Notes: generated by a model from the letters alone, not told the origin. A stretch of DNA of 16,186 nt from Bacillota bacterium (GCA_017861355.1 JAGFXQ010000093.1:1-16186), one strand, 5' to 3'. Positions 6,966-13,189 are shown, numbered from the stretch's first letter. Made by a program: numbers and translations.

Positions 6966-6983
6966 CCTCCTGCTTAAAGGAGG
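6966..6983 (+). promoter_or_regulatory. Hairpin sequestering the Shine-Dalgarno of the Big_2 gene
   Basis: CCTCCT (6966-6971) is perfectly complementary to AGGAGG (6978-6983), the ribosome site of the gene at 6989, with a six-base loop (GCTTAA). The two would form a compact 6-bp GC-rich stem in the mRNA that hides the whole site. This could give translational control, for example by temperature or a bound factor. The pairing is seen; the regulation is inferred. Confidence 0.5.
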
Positions 6984-6988
6984 TTCTT

Positions 6989-7999
6989 ATGTCTTATTTC
7001 AATAAACTCATTCGTACCATTCTGCTTTGTATCACCCTGCTTCTATTCTCACTCACCATTACTCCACATTATGCAAAAGCTGATTCCATAGAATTTGTTC
7101 TGTTGTCACAGTACAAAGCAAACTTAGATATCGGTGATGAGCTTTACCTGATCGCAATTACCACCAACGGTGACATGCCAGTCTGGAAAAGCAGCTCTCA
7201 GGCGATTGCTTCCGTGAATACCTATGGAAAGATAACAGCAAAAAAAGCCGGTACCGCAACCATTACTGCCAAGATAAAAAATGGTGAAGCCTCCTGCAAG
7301 GTAACGGTCAATAAGACAACGTTGACCCTTAGTGATACCCGGTTATCCATCGAACACGGAGGTACCTATCAATTAACTGCCACCACCTCCAACTCAAGTA
7401 TCGTCACTTGGAAAAGCAGCAAGAAAAGTATCGCAGTCATTGATGAAAATGGCAAAGTAACCGGGATGAAACCCGGAGAGACAACGATAACCGCAATCGC
7501 AGATGGCACACCCAAAACCTGTACTGTCACAGTAAAACAACCGACCATAAAGTTGAACCAAACCTCGCTACGCTTATACCGAGGACAGACTTCCAGGCTG
7601 AGTGCAGTTGTCTCTTCTACCGTGAAGCCCACTTGGAAATCCAGTAAGTCCAGTGTTGCTAAGGTTGATGAAGAAGGCACCGTGACCGCGATAAAGCATG
7701 GAACAGCAACGATTAGTGCAACAGTAGACGGCATCTCCCGCAGCTGTGAGATTATAGTTGAGCCGCCTGCCATTGATCTAAGTGACAATGAGCTTCATCT
7801 GACAATTGGTTCTAATACTCAGCTTACCGCCACTGTCTCTTCCGGTAATCCGGTTTCTTGGTCTACCAGCAATGAGAATGTAATCTCTGTCTCAAATGAT
7901 GGCATCATTACAACCTGGCAGAAGGGACGAGCTTATGCCTATGCCAGCGAAGACGGGACTAAGGTCCGATGCGTCGTATATGTAACAGATAACAAATAA
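6989..7999 (+). CDS. Secreted protein with four Big_2 (Ig-like) domains
   Basis: Start 6989 follows AAAGGAGG; an in-frame ATG at 6932 overlaps the promoter and has no ribosome site. The 336-residue product has a signal peptide (hydrophobic core LLCITLLLFSLTI, cleavage near YAKA at about 29-32). Four consecutive bacterial Ig-like Big_2 domains follow, each about 75 residues. They show the usual signatures: a V/I-W-K/S-S-S/T strand (VWKSSS, VTWKSS, PTWKSS, VSWSTS), then V-x-x-x-G-x-I/V-T and G-x-A/T-T-I-x-A. The protein is nothing but these domains, with no anchor, enzyme domain or sorting signal. It is probably an extracellular adhesin-like or matrix protein, or one that binds other surface proteins. 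It is divergent from the gene at 5551-6738, and a possible small gene begins 17 bp after its stop. Confidence 0.9.
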   Translation: MSYFNKLIRTILLCITLLLFSLTITPHYAKADSIEFVLLSQYKANLDIGDELYLIAITTNGDMPVWKSSSQAIASVNTYGKITAKKAGTATITAKIKNGEASCKVTVNKTTLTLSDTRLSIEHGGTYQLTATTSNSSIVTWKSSKKSIAVIDENGKVTGMKPGETTITAIADGTPKTCTVTVKQPTIKLNQTSLRLYRGQTSRLSAVVSSTVKPTWKSSKSSVAKVDEEGTVTAIKHGTATISATVDGISRSCEIIVEPPAIDLSDNELHLTIGSNTQLTATVSSGNPVSWSTSNENVISVSNDGIITTWQKGRAYAYASEDGTKVRCVVYVTDNK

Positions 8000-8016
8000 T
8001 TCAACAGGAGGAATAG

Positions 8017-8103
8017 ATGATCAAGCTCATGAAAAGAGGTCCCTGGCAACCGCTGTGGTTCCCAAAGACCTCGTGTTATCTATATTTCATTTTTATTAAA
8101 TGA
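8017..8103 (+). CDS. Possible 28-codon small protein
   Basis: A perfect AGGAGG (8006-8011) lies five bases before ATG at 8017. The frame reads MIKLMKRGPWQPLWFPKT and ends in an aromatic/Ile-rich tail before TGA. It begins 17 bp after the stop of the Big_2 gene and could be cotranslated with it. The product is basic at the start and hydrophobic at the end, so it might associate with the membrane. The same bases also contain a hairpin (GAGGTC 8036-8041 with GACCTC 8067-8072), so this stretch may instead be an RNA structure at a convergent gene junction. I do not recognise the peptide. Confidence 0.4.
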   Translation: MIKLMKRGPWQPLWFPKTSCYLYFIFIK

Positions 8104-8104
8104 A
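8086..8104. terminator. AT-rich palindrome between convergent genes
   Basis: TTCATTT (8086-8092) and AAATGAA (8098-8104) form a 7-bp perfect stem with loop TTATT, midway between the convergent ends at 7999 and 8118. It is AT-only apart from two base pairs and lacks a strong T tract, so it is a weak bidirectional terminator at best. The hairpin at 8036-8072 may contribute. Confidence 0.35.
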
Positions 8105-8117
8105 GTAACTAATTTGC

Positions 8118-9173
8118 CTATTTGCCCAGGTTCAAGATTGTGACAAGTGCAACCAACCCAATGATTCCAATCACAATGATTCCGATCCCAATCAAACGAT
8201 TTCTGACCATTTTCTTATCAAAACGGTGGCTTAAGGTATCACACTCCGTCGCCAGATCATCCGAGTCCTTGTAACCACTGATCTTTCGAAATTCGTCGGC
8301 TGCCACCTTATAATCATAAGCGCTTCTGGCAATTGTTTTCATATTCAGAGCATTTTTATATGTTTTCTTCTTGATCTTCTTCTTTGTTTCCTTCCCTAAC
8401 AGCTTACATTCTTCTGCCAATTGTGCACTGTCCTTATATTCACCCAAGGCTGTGAATCGCTTCGTAACTTTCTTATACATATCAAACTTATCATTGCATA
8501 CCGTCATGCAGCGAATTGCTTTCATTAGTTTTAATGTTCTTTGATAATTTTCTTCTTTGGTCAGATCGACAGCCTCTTCCTCTACTGCCGGCTCCTCCAT
8601 CTGATCCTCACTGACTACAAGCTGATTATCCGATGACTCCTCCATCATCGCTTCAAAATCCTTCTTTGAAAAACGGTGGTAACTGGTATGCCCATAGTCA
8701 AATTTAATACAATATCGATAATCGTCTTCCGAATTATCTTGAAAGAATAAAATGTAATCAAATTCATCCGAATCACTTTTCTCACAGGAAACCTGGTCAG
8801 AAAATGAATGAAAGACCTCCAATACCTGTTCCAGAGAACAGTCATGTTTTCTCACCGCTTCAATAAATGCGATCAGAAACGGATTATCATCATAAACTTC
8901 ATTTACATAGACAGCTCCGGAAGGCGGAATAAGAATACAGTACCGATCTCCGTTATGACTGATCTGAAGCTTTCCCAATTTTTCCTCTATTTTATCTGCA
9001 AAGGCACCTAAAGCCTCATCCATTTTCGTTGTATCCGTAATCTCTTCCTCTAAGATATGTGCAAGGGAGTGCATCGGATAATATAACCGAATGGTTTCCT
9101 TCTCATATCCGAGTTTAATCTGCTCCTCCTTGATGGTGTCACAAATCACCTTCTCAAGCATGTTATAATTCAT
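8118..9173 (-). CDS. DUF3877-like protein with C-terminal membrane anchor
   Basis: The 351-residue product begins MNYNMLEKVICDTIKEEQ, and residues 1-170 resemble the Lachnospiraceae family DUF3877 (from memory; not searched). An acidic linker (about 175-208) follows. Then comes a helical part with two copies of a YKDS...LA.EC motif (YKDSAQLAEEC at 246-256; YKDSDDLATEC at 301-311), a repeat type seen in many Firmicute proteins. A very basic stretch (KKKIKKK, 264-270) lies between the copies. One hydrophobic segment at 327-348 near the end suggests a tail anchor with the bulk in the cytoplasm. The ribosome site is AAAGGAC. It is divergent from the L,D-transpeptidase lipoprotein gene, which hints at a membrane or envelope role but does not prove one. 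Function unknown. Confidence 0.8.
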   Translation of the reverse strand: MNYNMLEKVICDTIKEEQIKLGYEKETIRLYYPMHSLAHILEEEITDTTKMDEALGAFADKIEEKLGKLQISHNGDRYCILIPPSGAVYVNEVYDDNPFLIAFIEAVRKHDCSLEQVLEVFHSFSDQVSCEKSDSDEFDYILFFQDNSEDDYRYCIKFDYGHTSYHRFSKKDFEAMMEESSDNQLVVSEDQMEEPAVEEEAVDLTKEENYQRTLKLMKAIRCMTVCNDKFDMYKKVTKRFTALGEYKDSAQLAEECKLLGKETKKKIKKKTYKNALNMKTIARSAYDYKVAADEFRKISGYKDSDDLATECDTLSHRFDKKMVRNRLIGIGIIVIGIIGLVALVTILNLGK

Positions 9174-9257
9174 GATATAATGTCCTTTCTATCTTCATAC
9201 CTACTATTGCTGCATTTATATTATCATTTTTCAAGCAAGGAAACAACAAGAATTATG

Positions 9258-9298
9258 AAACCGGAGGAAAAACATATGGATTAACCTTATTCCGGTTT
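9258..9298. repeat. Inverted repeat AAACCGGA/TCCGGTTT with a two-codon minigene in the loop
   Basis: AAACCGGA (9258-9265) and TCCGGTTT (9291-9298) are perfect complements separated by 25 nt. The loop holds the end of GGAGG (9263-9267), then eight bases and ATG GAT TAA (9276-9284), that is, an excellent ribosome site driving a two-codon frame. It sits between divergent genes, directly before the -35 hexamer at 9301. It could be an operator or an old hairpin; no function is proven. Confidence 0.5.
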
Positions 9299-9300
9299 GA

Positions 9301-9329
9301 TTGCTTTCTTTCCTGTGATCCATTATAAT
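9301..9329 (+). promoter_or_regulatory. Promoter of the L,D-transpeptidase lipoprotein gene
   Basis: TTGCTT (9301-9306), a 17-bp spacer and a perfect TATAAT (9324-9329) lie 43 bp before the ATG at 9373. The inverted repeat at 9258-9298 abuts the -35 box, a place where a regulator could act. Confidence 0.55.
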
Positions 9330-9372
9330 TAGAATAACTTATTGATGTGGATACGAAAGATTGAGGGATCCT

Positions 9373-10644
9373 ATGCGTGTGTTTACTCCTAAACCGTTAT
9401 TTATTATATTGATCATTTTGATGTGTATCAGCTTATCCGGCTGTAGTAAGGATGATATTACTATCGCTCTAAATCAGGAGAACTATAACAACCAATCTGC
9501 TTCCTCGGGCGATAATCAGTCTCTTGATTCTGGGGAGCTTCAGCAGAATAACGAGAATAGTGGAGATACCAAGCACACTGTGGATACCAAGAATACGGCG
9601 GATATCTTGAACTCTGAGGATGACGAGAACAATACCAATGCGAAGAACAAGGAAGATGCCGAGAATATAACGGATACGGAGGATGAAGCTGATATTAACT
9701 TTGTAACAGTCAGTGAAACCGTATTTGCCACTGCGAATGTGAATATCCGATCCGGCCCTACTACAGACAGTAATAATATCCTTACTTTATTGAAGAAAGG
9801 TGAGTCGATAAAGCGGATCGGCACGGAACGTATATGGAGCAAAGTATCCTATCACGATGATACTTATTATATTGTATCCGAGTATTTAACAACCCAGCCG
9901 CCCTCTACCCCTACACCCACTCCGACTCCCAAGGCAACCCCTGCTCCTGAGGTGGCAAAAGACAGTGACAAATCGTCAATAGTCGAGCCAACTCCTGCCT
10001 CAGAAGCAGCAGACGGCGAAGAGGCGGAGGCAGACATGGAATCTTACAGCTTTGTCAATCGCCTGTCGATTGGCGGTGAGTTCAGCGAGTTAGTCTGTAT
10101 TGTTGGAACCGGTGGTTCTGATTGCATTGTTTCTTTTCATAAGAAGGATGACAATGATACATGGGTTCAGCTATTCCAGGTGGATGGTGATTGTGGGGCA
10201 CAAGGAATTACCTATCAGAAACGTGAGGGGGACAGTAAAACTCCTGCCGGCCTTTATAGTTTTACACTGGCCTTCGGTCTGAAGTCTGATCCCGGTACCT
10301 CCCTCAAATATCGCAAGATTACAAAGGATGATTATTGGATCGATGATTATAACAGCCCCTATTATAATACCTGGGTGAATTCCAAGTCGACTCCGGGAGA
10401 TTATACCTCTGAGCATCTGATTGATCATGATCCTTCCTATAACTATGCTTTAAATATTGATTATAATTCAGATTGTGTTCCCGGCTTAGGAAGTGCCGTC
10501 TTCCTTCATTGTTATAATGGTACCGGCTTCACCACCGGCTGTATTGCTATTTCCGAGAAATATATGAAGACTTTGGTCAAAGAAGCAGATGCCTCTACTC
10601 AAATTCTCATTGTTCCTGAGGAAGCGGATCTATCAAATTATTAG
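9373..10644 (+). CDS. Lipoprotein with SH3b and YkuD-type L,D-transpeptidase domains
   Basis: Start 9373 has GAGGG upstream; a TTG four codons earlier is in frame but less likely. The 423-residue product has a lipoprotein signal ending in the lipobox LSGC (Cys24), so it should be tethered outside the membrane. A long Asn/Asp/Glu-rich low-complexity spacer follows, then a bacterial SH3 domain (about 117-174; NVNIRSGPTTDSN), a Pro/Thr linker (STPTPTPTPKATPAPE) and a YkuD-like domain (about 235-415). The YkuD domain has GDSKTPAGLYSF and the catalytic region with His379 (VFLHCYNG) and nucleophile Cys390 in TTGCIAIS. Such enzymes make 3-3 peptidoglycan cross-links or attach proteins; SH3b domains bind wall peptides. 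The TTGC context differs from canonical SHGC and matches the ErfK/COG3786-like branch. The gene is monocistronic, with its own promoter and terminator. Confidence 0.9.
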   Translation: MRVFTPKPLFIILIILMCISLSGCSKDDITIALNQENYNNQSASSGDNQSLDSGELQQNNENSGDTKHTVDTKNTADILNSEDDENNTNAKNKEDAENITDTEDEADINFVTVSETVFATANVNIRSGPTTDSNNILTLLKKGESIKRIGTERIWSKVSYHDDTYYIVSEYLTTQPPSTPTPTPTPKATPAPEVAKDSDKSSIVEPTPASEAADGEEAEADMESYSFVNRLSIGGEFSELVCIVGTGGSDCIVSFHKKDDNDTWVQLFQVDGDCGAQGITYQKREGDSKTPAGLYSFTLAFGLKSDPGTSLKYRKITKDDYWIDDYNSPYYNTWVNSKSTPGDYTSEHLIDHDPSYNYALNIDYNSDCVPGLGSAVFLHCYNGTGFTTGCIAISEKYMKTLVKEADASTQILIVPEEADLSNY

Positions 10645-10651
10645 GAGTGAA

Positions 10652-10692
10652 AGAAACTTCATCCTGCAATTGAGGTGAGGTTTCTTTTTTTT
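10652..10692 (+). terminator. Intrinsic terminator after the L,D-transpeptidase gene
   Basis: AGAAACTTCATC (10652-10663) pairs with GGTGAGGTTTCT (10674-10685) as a 12-bp stem with two G-U pairs, followed by an uninterrupted T run to 10692. It starts 8 nt after the stop codon. Confidence 0.88.
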
Positions 10693-10762
10693 GCCTGTCT
10701 CTCCGGTAGTTTCGTCCCATTTCAATAATACTAAGGAGAGTTATCAATATATTTAATCTCAA

Positions 10763-10800
10763 AATTAATATTATTAATATTTATATTAATATTGTTAATT
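10763..10800. repeat. 38-bp near-perfect AT palindrome
   Basis: The sequence from 10763 to 10800 is symmetric about 10781/10782: 16 of 18 arm positions are Watson-Crick complementary, one is G-T and one is mismatched, with essentially no loop. Only one base is not A or T. It ends six bases before the -35 hexamer of the next promoter, so it may act as an UP-like element, operator or easily melted (cruciform) site. Confidence 0.75.
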
Positions 10801-10806
10801 TATATA

Positions 10807-10835
10807 TTGACATTATATAATCACAGGTGTATATT
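10807..10835 (+). promoter_or_regulatory. Strong promoter of the yvl-like operon
   Basis: TTGACA (10807-10812), a 17-bp spacer and TATATT (10830-10835) form a near-consensus housekeeping promoter 35 bp before the start at 10870, with AT-rich DNA directly upstream. Confidence 0.8.
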
Positions 10836-10869
10836 AAAGTCATCAAAGAACAATAGGAAGGTGAAACAA

Positions 10870-11154
10870 ATGAAATATAAAGCACCGGGTAAATGTCCCG
10901 TATGTGGAGAGAAGCTTTCCATAACTAAATTAGGCTGTCCAAAATGTTCAACTGCAATCGAGGGTGATTTTCAACCCTGTGAATTCTGTAGACTTCCGGA
11001 GGAAGATCTGGAATTTGTAAAAGTGTTTCTCCGATGCCGCGGTAACATCAAGGATGTTGAGCAGAAAGAAACAGCAAAGACCGAGATATTGGAGCAACTC
11101 TCGCGTGGAGAAATCTCTGCCAAAGAAGCAACGGACAGAATTAAGAATTTATAG
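10870..11154 (+). CDS. DUF2089-type zinc-ribbon protein, apparently lacking its HTH
   Basis: Start 10870 follows AGGAAGGTG; the frame is open further upstream but crosses the promoter. The 94-residue protein opens with a zinc-ribbon region with three CxxC pairs (Cys9/12, 23/26, 37/40; KCPVCGE, GCPKCS, CEFC) and the LEFVKVFLRCRGNIKDVEQ segment typical of DUF2089 (COG3877). In the family, as I recall it, RGNIKEVE runs into a helix-turn-helix (GISYPTV-like) of some 25-35 residues. Here it goes straight to KETAKTEILEQLSRGEISAKEATDRI, a SHOCT-like helical tail. The reading frame is unbroken, so this looks like an in-frame loss and not a pseudogene. As first gene of the operon it may regulate it, but without the HTH it would need another way to bind DNA or would act through protein contacts. 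Confidence 0.85.
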   Translation: MKYKAPGKCPVCGEKLSITKLGCPKCSTAIEGDFQPCEFCRLPEEDLEFVKVFLRCRGNIKDVEQKETAKTEILEQLSRGEISAKEATDRIKNL

Positions 11155-11222
11155 TCTTAACTAGAAGCAATCGTATGAAAACAAAGAGCAATTTTTACAC
11201 TGGGTAGGTATATCAGGTAATT

Positions 11223-11238
11223 GTGATGATTACATCAC
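11223..11238. repeat. Palindrome GTGATG-ATTA-CATCAC upstream of the SHOCT-like gene
   Basis: A perfect 6-bp inverted repeat with a 4-base centre lies 29 bp before the start at 11268. It could be an operator or a small mRNA hairpin within the operon. The flanking TATAAAAATT gives a -10-like match without a proper -35. Confidence 0.4.
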
Positions 11239-11267
11239 GGTATAAAAATTATGATGGAGGTATAAGA

Positions 11268-11714
11268 ATGAGTGAACAATTACGAATTTTAGAAATGATT
11301 GAAAAGGGACAGATAACGGCAACCGAGGGGATGGAATTATTGGAGGCTCTTAACCTTACAAGTGAGACTGAGACTATAGCAAATACTGCTGTACCAATTG
11401 TGAAACGAATCAATAATTATAAGTTTCTCAAAGTAAAAGTCACCTCCGACAACAGTACCGTGAATGTGAACGTGAATGTACCCTTACGTCTATTGACAAC
11501 ACTTGGAGAAATCGCTTCAAAGATGACCGCAGTCATTCCCACAGATGCCAGAAGAGAGATGGAAAGCAAGGGGGTTGATATTACAAGCATTGATTTTGCT
11601 AAGATAATTGAAGAAATCCTGGATGGGACACTGGAAGATCCCAGTATTGTTGATGTTGAAGCATGGTCTGAGGAACAGCATGCGATGGTGAAGGTGAAGA
11701 TCTATGTGGATTAG
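11268..11714 (+). CDS. SHOCT-like domain protein (YvlB N-terminal type)
   Basis: Start 11268 has GGAGG upstream; the open frame begins earlier, at 11223, but without a site. The 148-residue protein begins with a SHOCT-like helical motif (MSEQLRILEMIEKGQITATEGMELLEAL), as found at the start of YvlB-type proteins. A beta-rich part follows (KFLKVKVTSDNSTVNVNVNV), then a helical and acidic C-terminus ending in IVDVEAWSEEQHAMVKVKIYVD. This arrangement is common in Firmicute genes next to DUF2089 and phage-holin-4_2 genes. In Bacillus subtilis the related yvlABCD operon responds to envelope stress via SigW, so an envelope-stress role is inferred by analogy. No membrane segment is seen. The next gene overlaps its end by 11 bp. 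Confidence 0.8.
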   Translation: MSEQLRILEMIEKGQITATEGMELLEALNLTSETETIANTAVPIVKRINNYKFLKVKVTSDNSTVNVNVNVPLRLLTTLGEIASKMTAVIPTDARREMESKGVDITSIDFAKIIEEILDGTLEDPSIVDVEAWSEEQHAMVKVKIYVD

Positions 11715-12018
11715 ATGGTTTCGTATCTTATGGGTCAAGGTAAGCATCACCGAAGGACGACATTTTTATTTGAACTTTCCAGTCTGTCTCAACGTATTTC
11801 AAGAGTTGTTCGACTGCGTTCTGGACCTGATGGAATTTGCCTGCATTTTTGTACCTAAGAATCCATCTGCCCACTCTCCCAGTACCGTCACAACAAGGCA
11901 GGTAAAGGAGCTGATCCATGCAACAGATAAGTTATTTCATTCCATCACGGATTGTGAACCCTATGATATTGTAGAGGTGAGCGTGAAAAATGTATCGGTG
12001 TCGATCAAAATTGTATAA
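11704..12018 (+). CDS. Unassigned 104-residue protein in the yvl-like operon
   Basis: The ATG at 11704 lies inside the last codons of the SHOCT-like gene (ATGTGGATTAG overlap), with AAGGTGA as a weak ribosome site, a usual sign of translational coupling. The product starts MWIRWFRILWVKVSITEG, continues with FYLNFPVCLNVFQELFDCVL and ends in strands (IVEVSVKNVSVSIKIV). This strand-helix-strand layout, with a C-terminal amphipathic strand pair, echoes the end of the neighbouring SHOCT-like protein, so the two may be related or form a pair. It is rich in Val, Phe and Cys but has no clear membrane segment. I do not recognise a named family. Coupling and uninterrupted placement between real genes argue that it is translated. 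Confidence 0.7.
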   Translation: MWIRWFRILWVKVSITEGRHFYLNFPVCLNVFQELFDCVLDLMEFACIFVPKNPSAHSPSTVTTRQVKELIHATDKLFHSITDCEPYDIVEVSVKNVSVSIKIV

Positions 12019-12036
12019 ACTCAATCGGAGGTAATT

Positions 12037-12393
12037 ATGTCAAAACTTTTCTTAAAATATTTATCATCTGTTGTGATCCTATATCTTCTGTCCATGGCGG
12101 TTGATACGATTATCATCAGGGACATACCGTCCTTACTACTTATGGGCCTTGTACTGCTACTGGTAAATCTCTTAATAAAACCACTGTTGCTATTGCTGAC
12201 CCTACCTGTTAATATCATTACCTTCAATATTTTCAGTTTTGTTGTGAATGCTTGGACTATTATGCTGGCGGATCTTTTTGTGAAAGGAATTACAATGAAC
12301 GGCTTTTTGAATTCCCTTCTTGCTGCCTTTCTAATTGCTGTGCTTCAACATCTGCTCATTACCTCCCGGAAGGATGCTCATGACAGAAACTAA
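12037..12393 (+). CDS. Phage holin family 4_2 (YvlD-like) membrane protein
   Basis: The 118-residue product has four membrane segments (about 8-28, 31-52, 57-78, 85-107) and the family signature LLVNLLIKPLLLLLTLPVNI followed by FSFVVNAW. It matches the YvlD/superfamily IV four-helix family (Pfam phage_holin_4_2). The holin name is historical: nothing phage-like surrounds it, and YvlD homologues are normal chromosomal membrane proteins of the SigW/envelope-stress type in bacilli. A CGGAGG site precedes ATG by six bases. It closes the operon that starts at 10870. A T run follows the stop but I see no stem for a terminator in 12394-12454. Confidence 0.88.
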   Translation: MSKLFLKYLSSVVILYLLSMAVDTIIIRDIPSLLLMGLVLLLVNLLIKPLLLLLTLPVNIITFNIFSFVVNAWTIMLADLFVKGITMNGFLNSLLAAFLIAVLQHLLITSRKDAHDRN

Positions 12394-12454
12394 TACTTTT
12401 TTCCATTCTTCCCTTGAATATCCTAACCGCATGCAATATACTGTTTACTGGTAA

Positions 12455-12482
12455 AGATTATTTTGTAACCGAATGATAATCT
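12455..12482. repeat. Inverted repeat AGATTAT/ATAATCT upstream of the yqeY-like gene
   Basis: Seven-base arms at 12455-12461 and 12476-12482 enclose 14 bases, 35 bp before the start at 12517. The right arm overlaps GATAAT (12475-12480), a possible -10 box without a visible -35. It could be an operator or chance. Confidence 0.3.
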
Positions 12483-12516
12483 GAGTTAACAGTTAAAAAC
12501 ATAGGAGGTATACTTT

Positions 12517-12951
12517 ATGCAAATGGAACAGTTACAGAAGGATATGATAACAGCGATGAAAGCCAGGGACCGGGTTCGTAAGGATGCCATCTCCTCTTTG
12601 ATCTCCGCCGTAAAGAAAATTGCCATTGATGAAGGCTGTCGTGATAATATTATGGAAGAATTGGTTGATCGTGCTATATTAAAGGAATTGAAGCTGGTCA
12701 AGGAACAGTTAGAAACTTGCCCTCCGGAGAGAGCCGAACTGAAGGCCGGATATCAAGCCACTTATGATGTAATCAAGGAATACGCTCCCTCCATGATGTC
12801 TGAGGATGAGATCAGAAACTTTATTACTGACAAATATGCCGAGCTTGTAGCGACCAAGAATAAAGGAATGATCATGAAAGGCGTCATGGCTGATCTGAAG
12901 GGAAAAGCCGATGGTAAATTAATCAATGATGTTGTCGGTAAACTCTGTTAA
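12517..12951 (+). CDS. yqeY: GatB/YqeY domain protein
   Basis: The 144-residue protein matches the YqeY family: an N-terminal helical half (EQLQKDMITAMKARDRVRKDAISSLISAVKK), a linker (VIKEYAPSMMSEDEIRNFI, family ILxxYLPxQLSEEE) and a C-terminal half with KGMIMKGVMADLKGKADGKLIND. YqeY resembles the tail domain of GatB/GatE of the tRNA-dependent amidotransferase and is thought to bind tRNA, but its physiological role is unsettled. Length is close to the usual 147-150. In the usual family the second quarter carries KRxEA-type residues; here it has the variant EQLETCPPERAELKAGYQ. AGGAGG sits eight bases before ATG. It has its own long-hairpin terminator at 12970 and seems monocistronic. Confidence 0.88.
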   Translation: MQMEQLQKDMITAMKARDRVRKDAISSLISAVKKIAIDEGCRDNIMEELVDRAILKELKLVKEQLETCPPERAELKAGYQATYDVIKEYAPSMMSEDEIRNFITDKYAELVATKNKGMIMKGVMADLKGKADGKLINDVVGKLC

Positions 12952-12969
12952 TCCATTGCCGATGTATAC

Positions 12970-13037
12970 CACCCTATCATAAGATACAGATTGCAATGAA
13001 TAGACTATGCAAATGTATCAATGACAGGGTGTTTTTT
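12970..13037 (+). terminator. Long imperfect hairpin terminator after yqeY
   Basis: CACCCT (12970-12975) pairs with AGGGTG (13026-13031), followed by six T residues (13032-13037). Inside, CAT/ATG, GATACA/TGTATC and TTGCA/TGCAA pair in register, giving a long interrupted stem. Its sequence does not match the repeated elements at 5439 and 13602. Confidence 0.8.
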
Positions 13038-13045
13038 AATAATTA

Positions 13046-13074
13046 TTGCATTTTATCGAATTTTGTCATACAAT
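13046..13074 (+). promoter_or_regulatory. Candidate promoter of the 13190-13582 gene
   Basis: TTGCAT, a 17-bp spacer and TACAAT lie just after the yqeY terminator. The -10 is good and the -35 weak. The leader to the start is about 110 nt. Confidence 0.45.
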
Positions 13075-13123
13075 AAGGATACATATAACTAATATTCGTA
13101 ATATAGTTTACATGGAGGTAAAG

Positions 13124-13153
13124 ACCTGTGTATCAGAAGCTCAAATCACAGGT
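13124..13153 (+). promoter_or_regulatory. Leader hairpin upstream of the 13190-13582 gene
   Basis: ACCTGTG (13124-13130) and CACAGGT (13147-13153) form a perfect 7-bp stem with a 16-base loop in the untranslated leader, 36 bp before the start. I could not match it to a known riboswitch. It may stabilise the mRNA or bind a regulator. Confidence 0.4.
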
Positions 13154-13189
13154 TGTACTAGCGATAATAATCGCAGGAAAGGAGTTCGT

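Noticed and set aside
6932..6988. Upstream in-frame start of the Big_2 gene
   Set aside because: ATG 6932 overlaps the candidate -10 box and has no ribosome site; 6989 has AAAGGAGG and is followed directly by a signal peptide.
11223..11238. CRP/FNR-type operator
   Set aside because: The palindrome spacing (GTGATG-4-CATCAC) does not fit the TGTGA-6-TCACA or TTGAT-4-ATCAA consensus well; kept only as an unassigned inverted repeat.
12037..12393. Phage holin and therefore a prophage remnant
   Set aside because: The protein is of the YvlD type, found in chromosomal envelope-stress operons; no other phage genes are present.
13046..13189. N-terminal extension of the 13190-13582 gene
   Set aside because: It would start with TTG inside the promoter and cross the leader hairpin; 13190 has a good ribosome site.
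13080..13189. Riboswitch in the leader of the 13190-13582 gene
   Set aside because: Only one 7-bp stem is clear, and I could not match c-di-GMP, T-box, SAM or other common consensus motifs.
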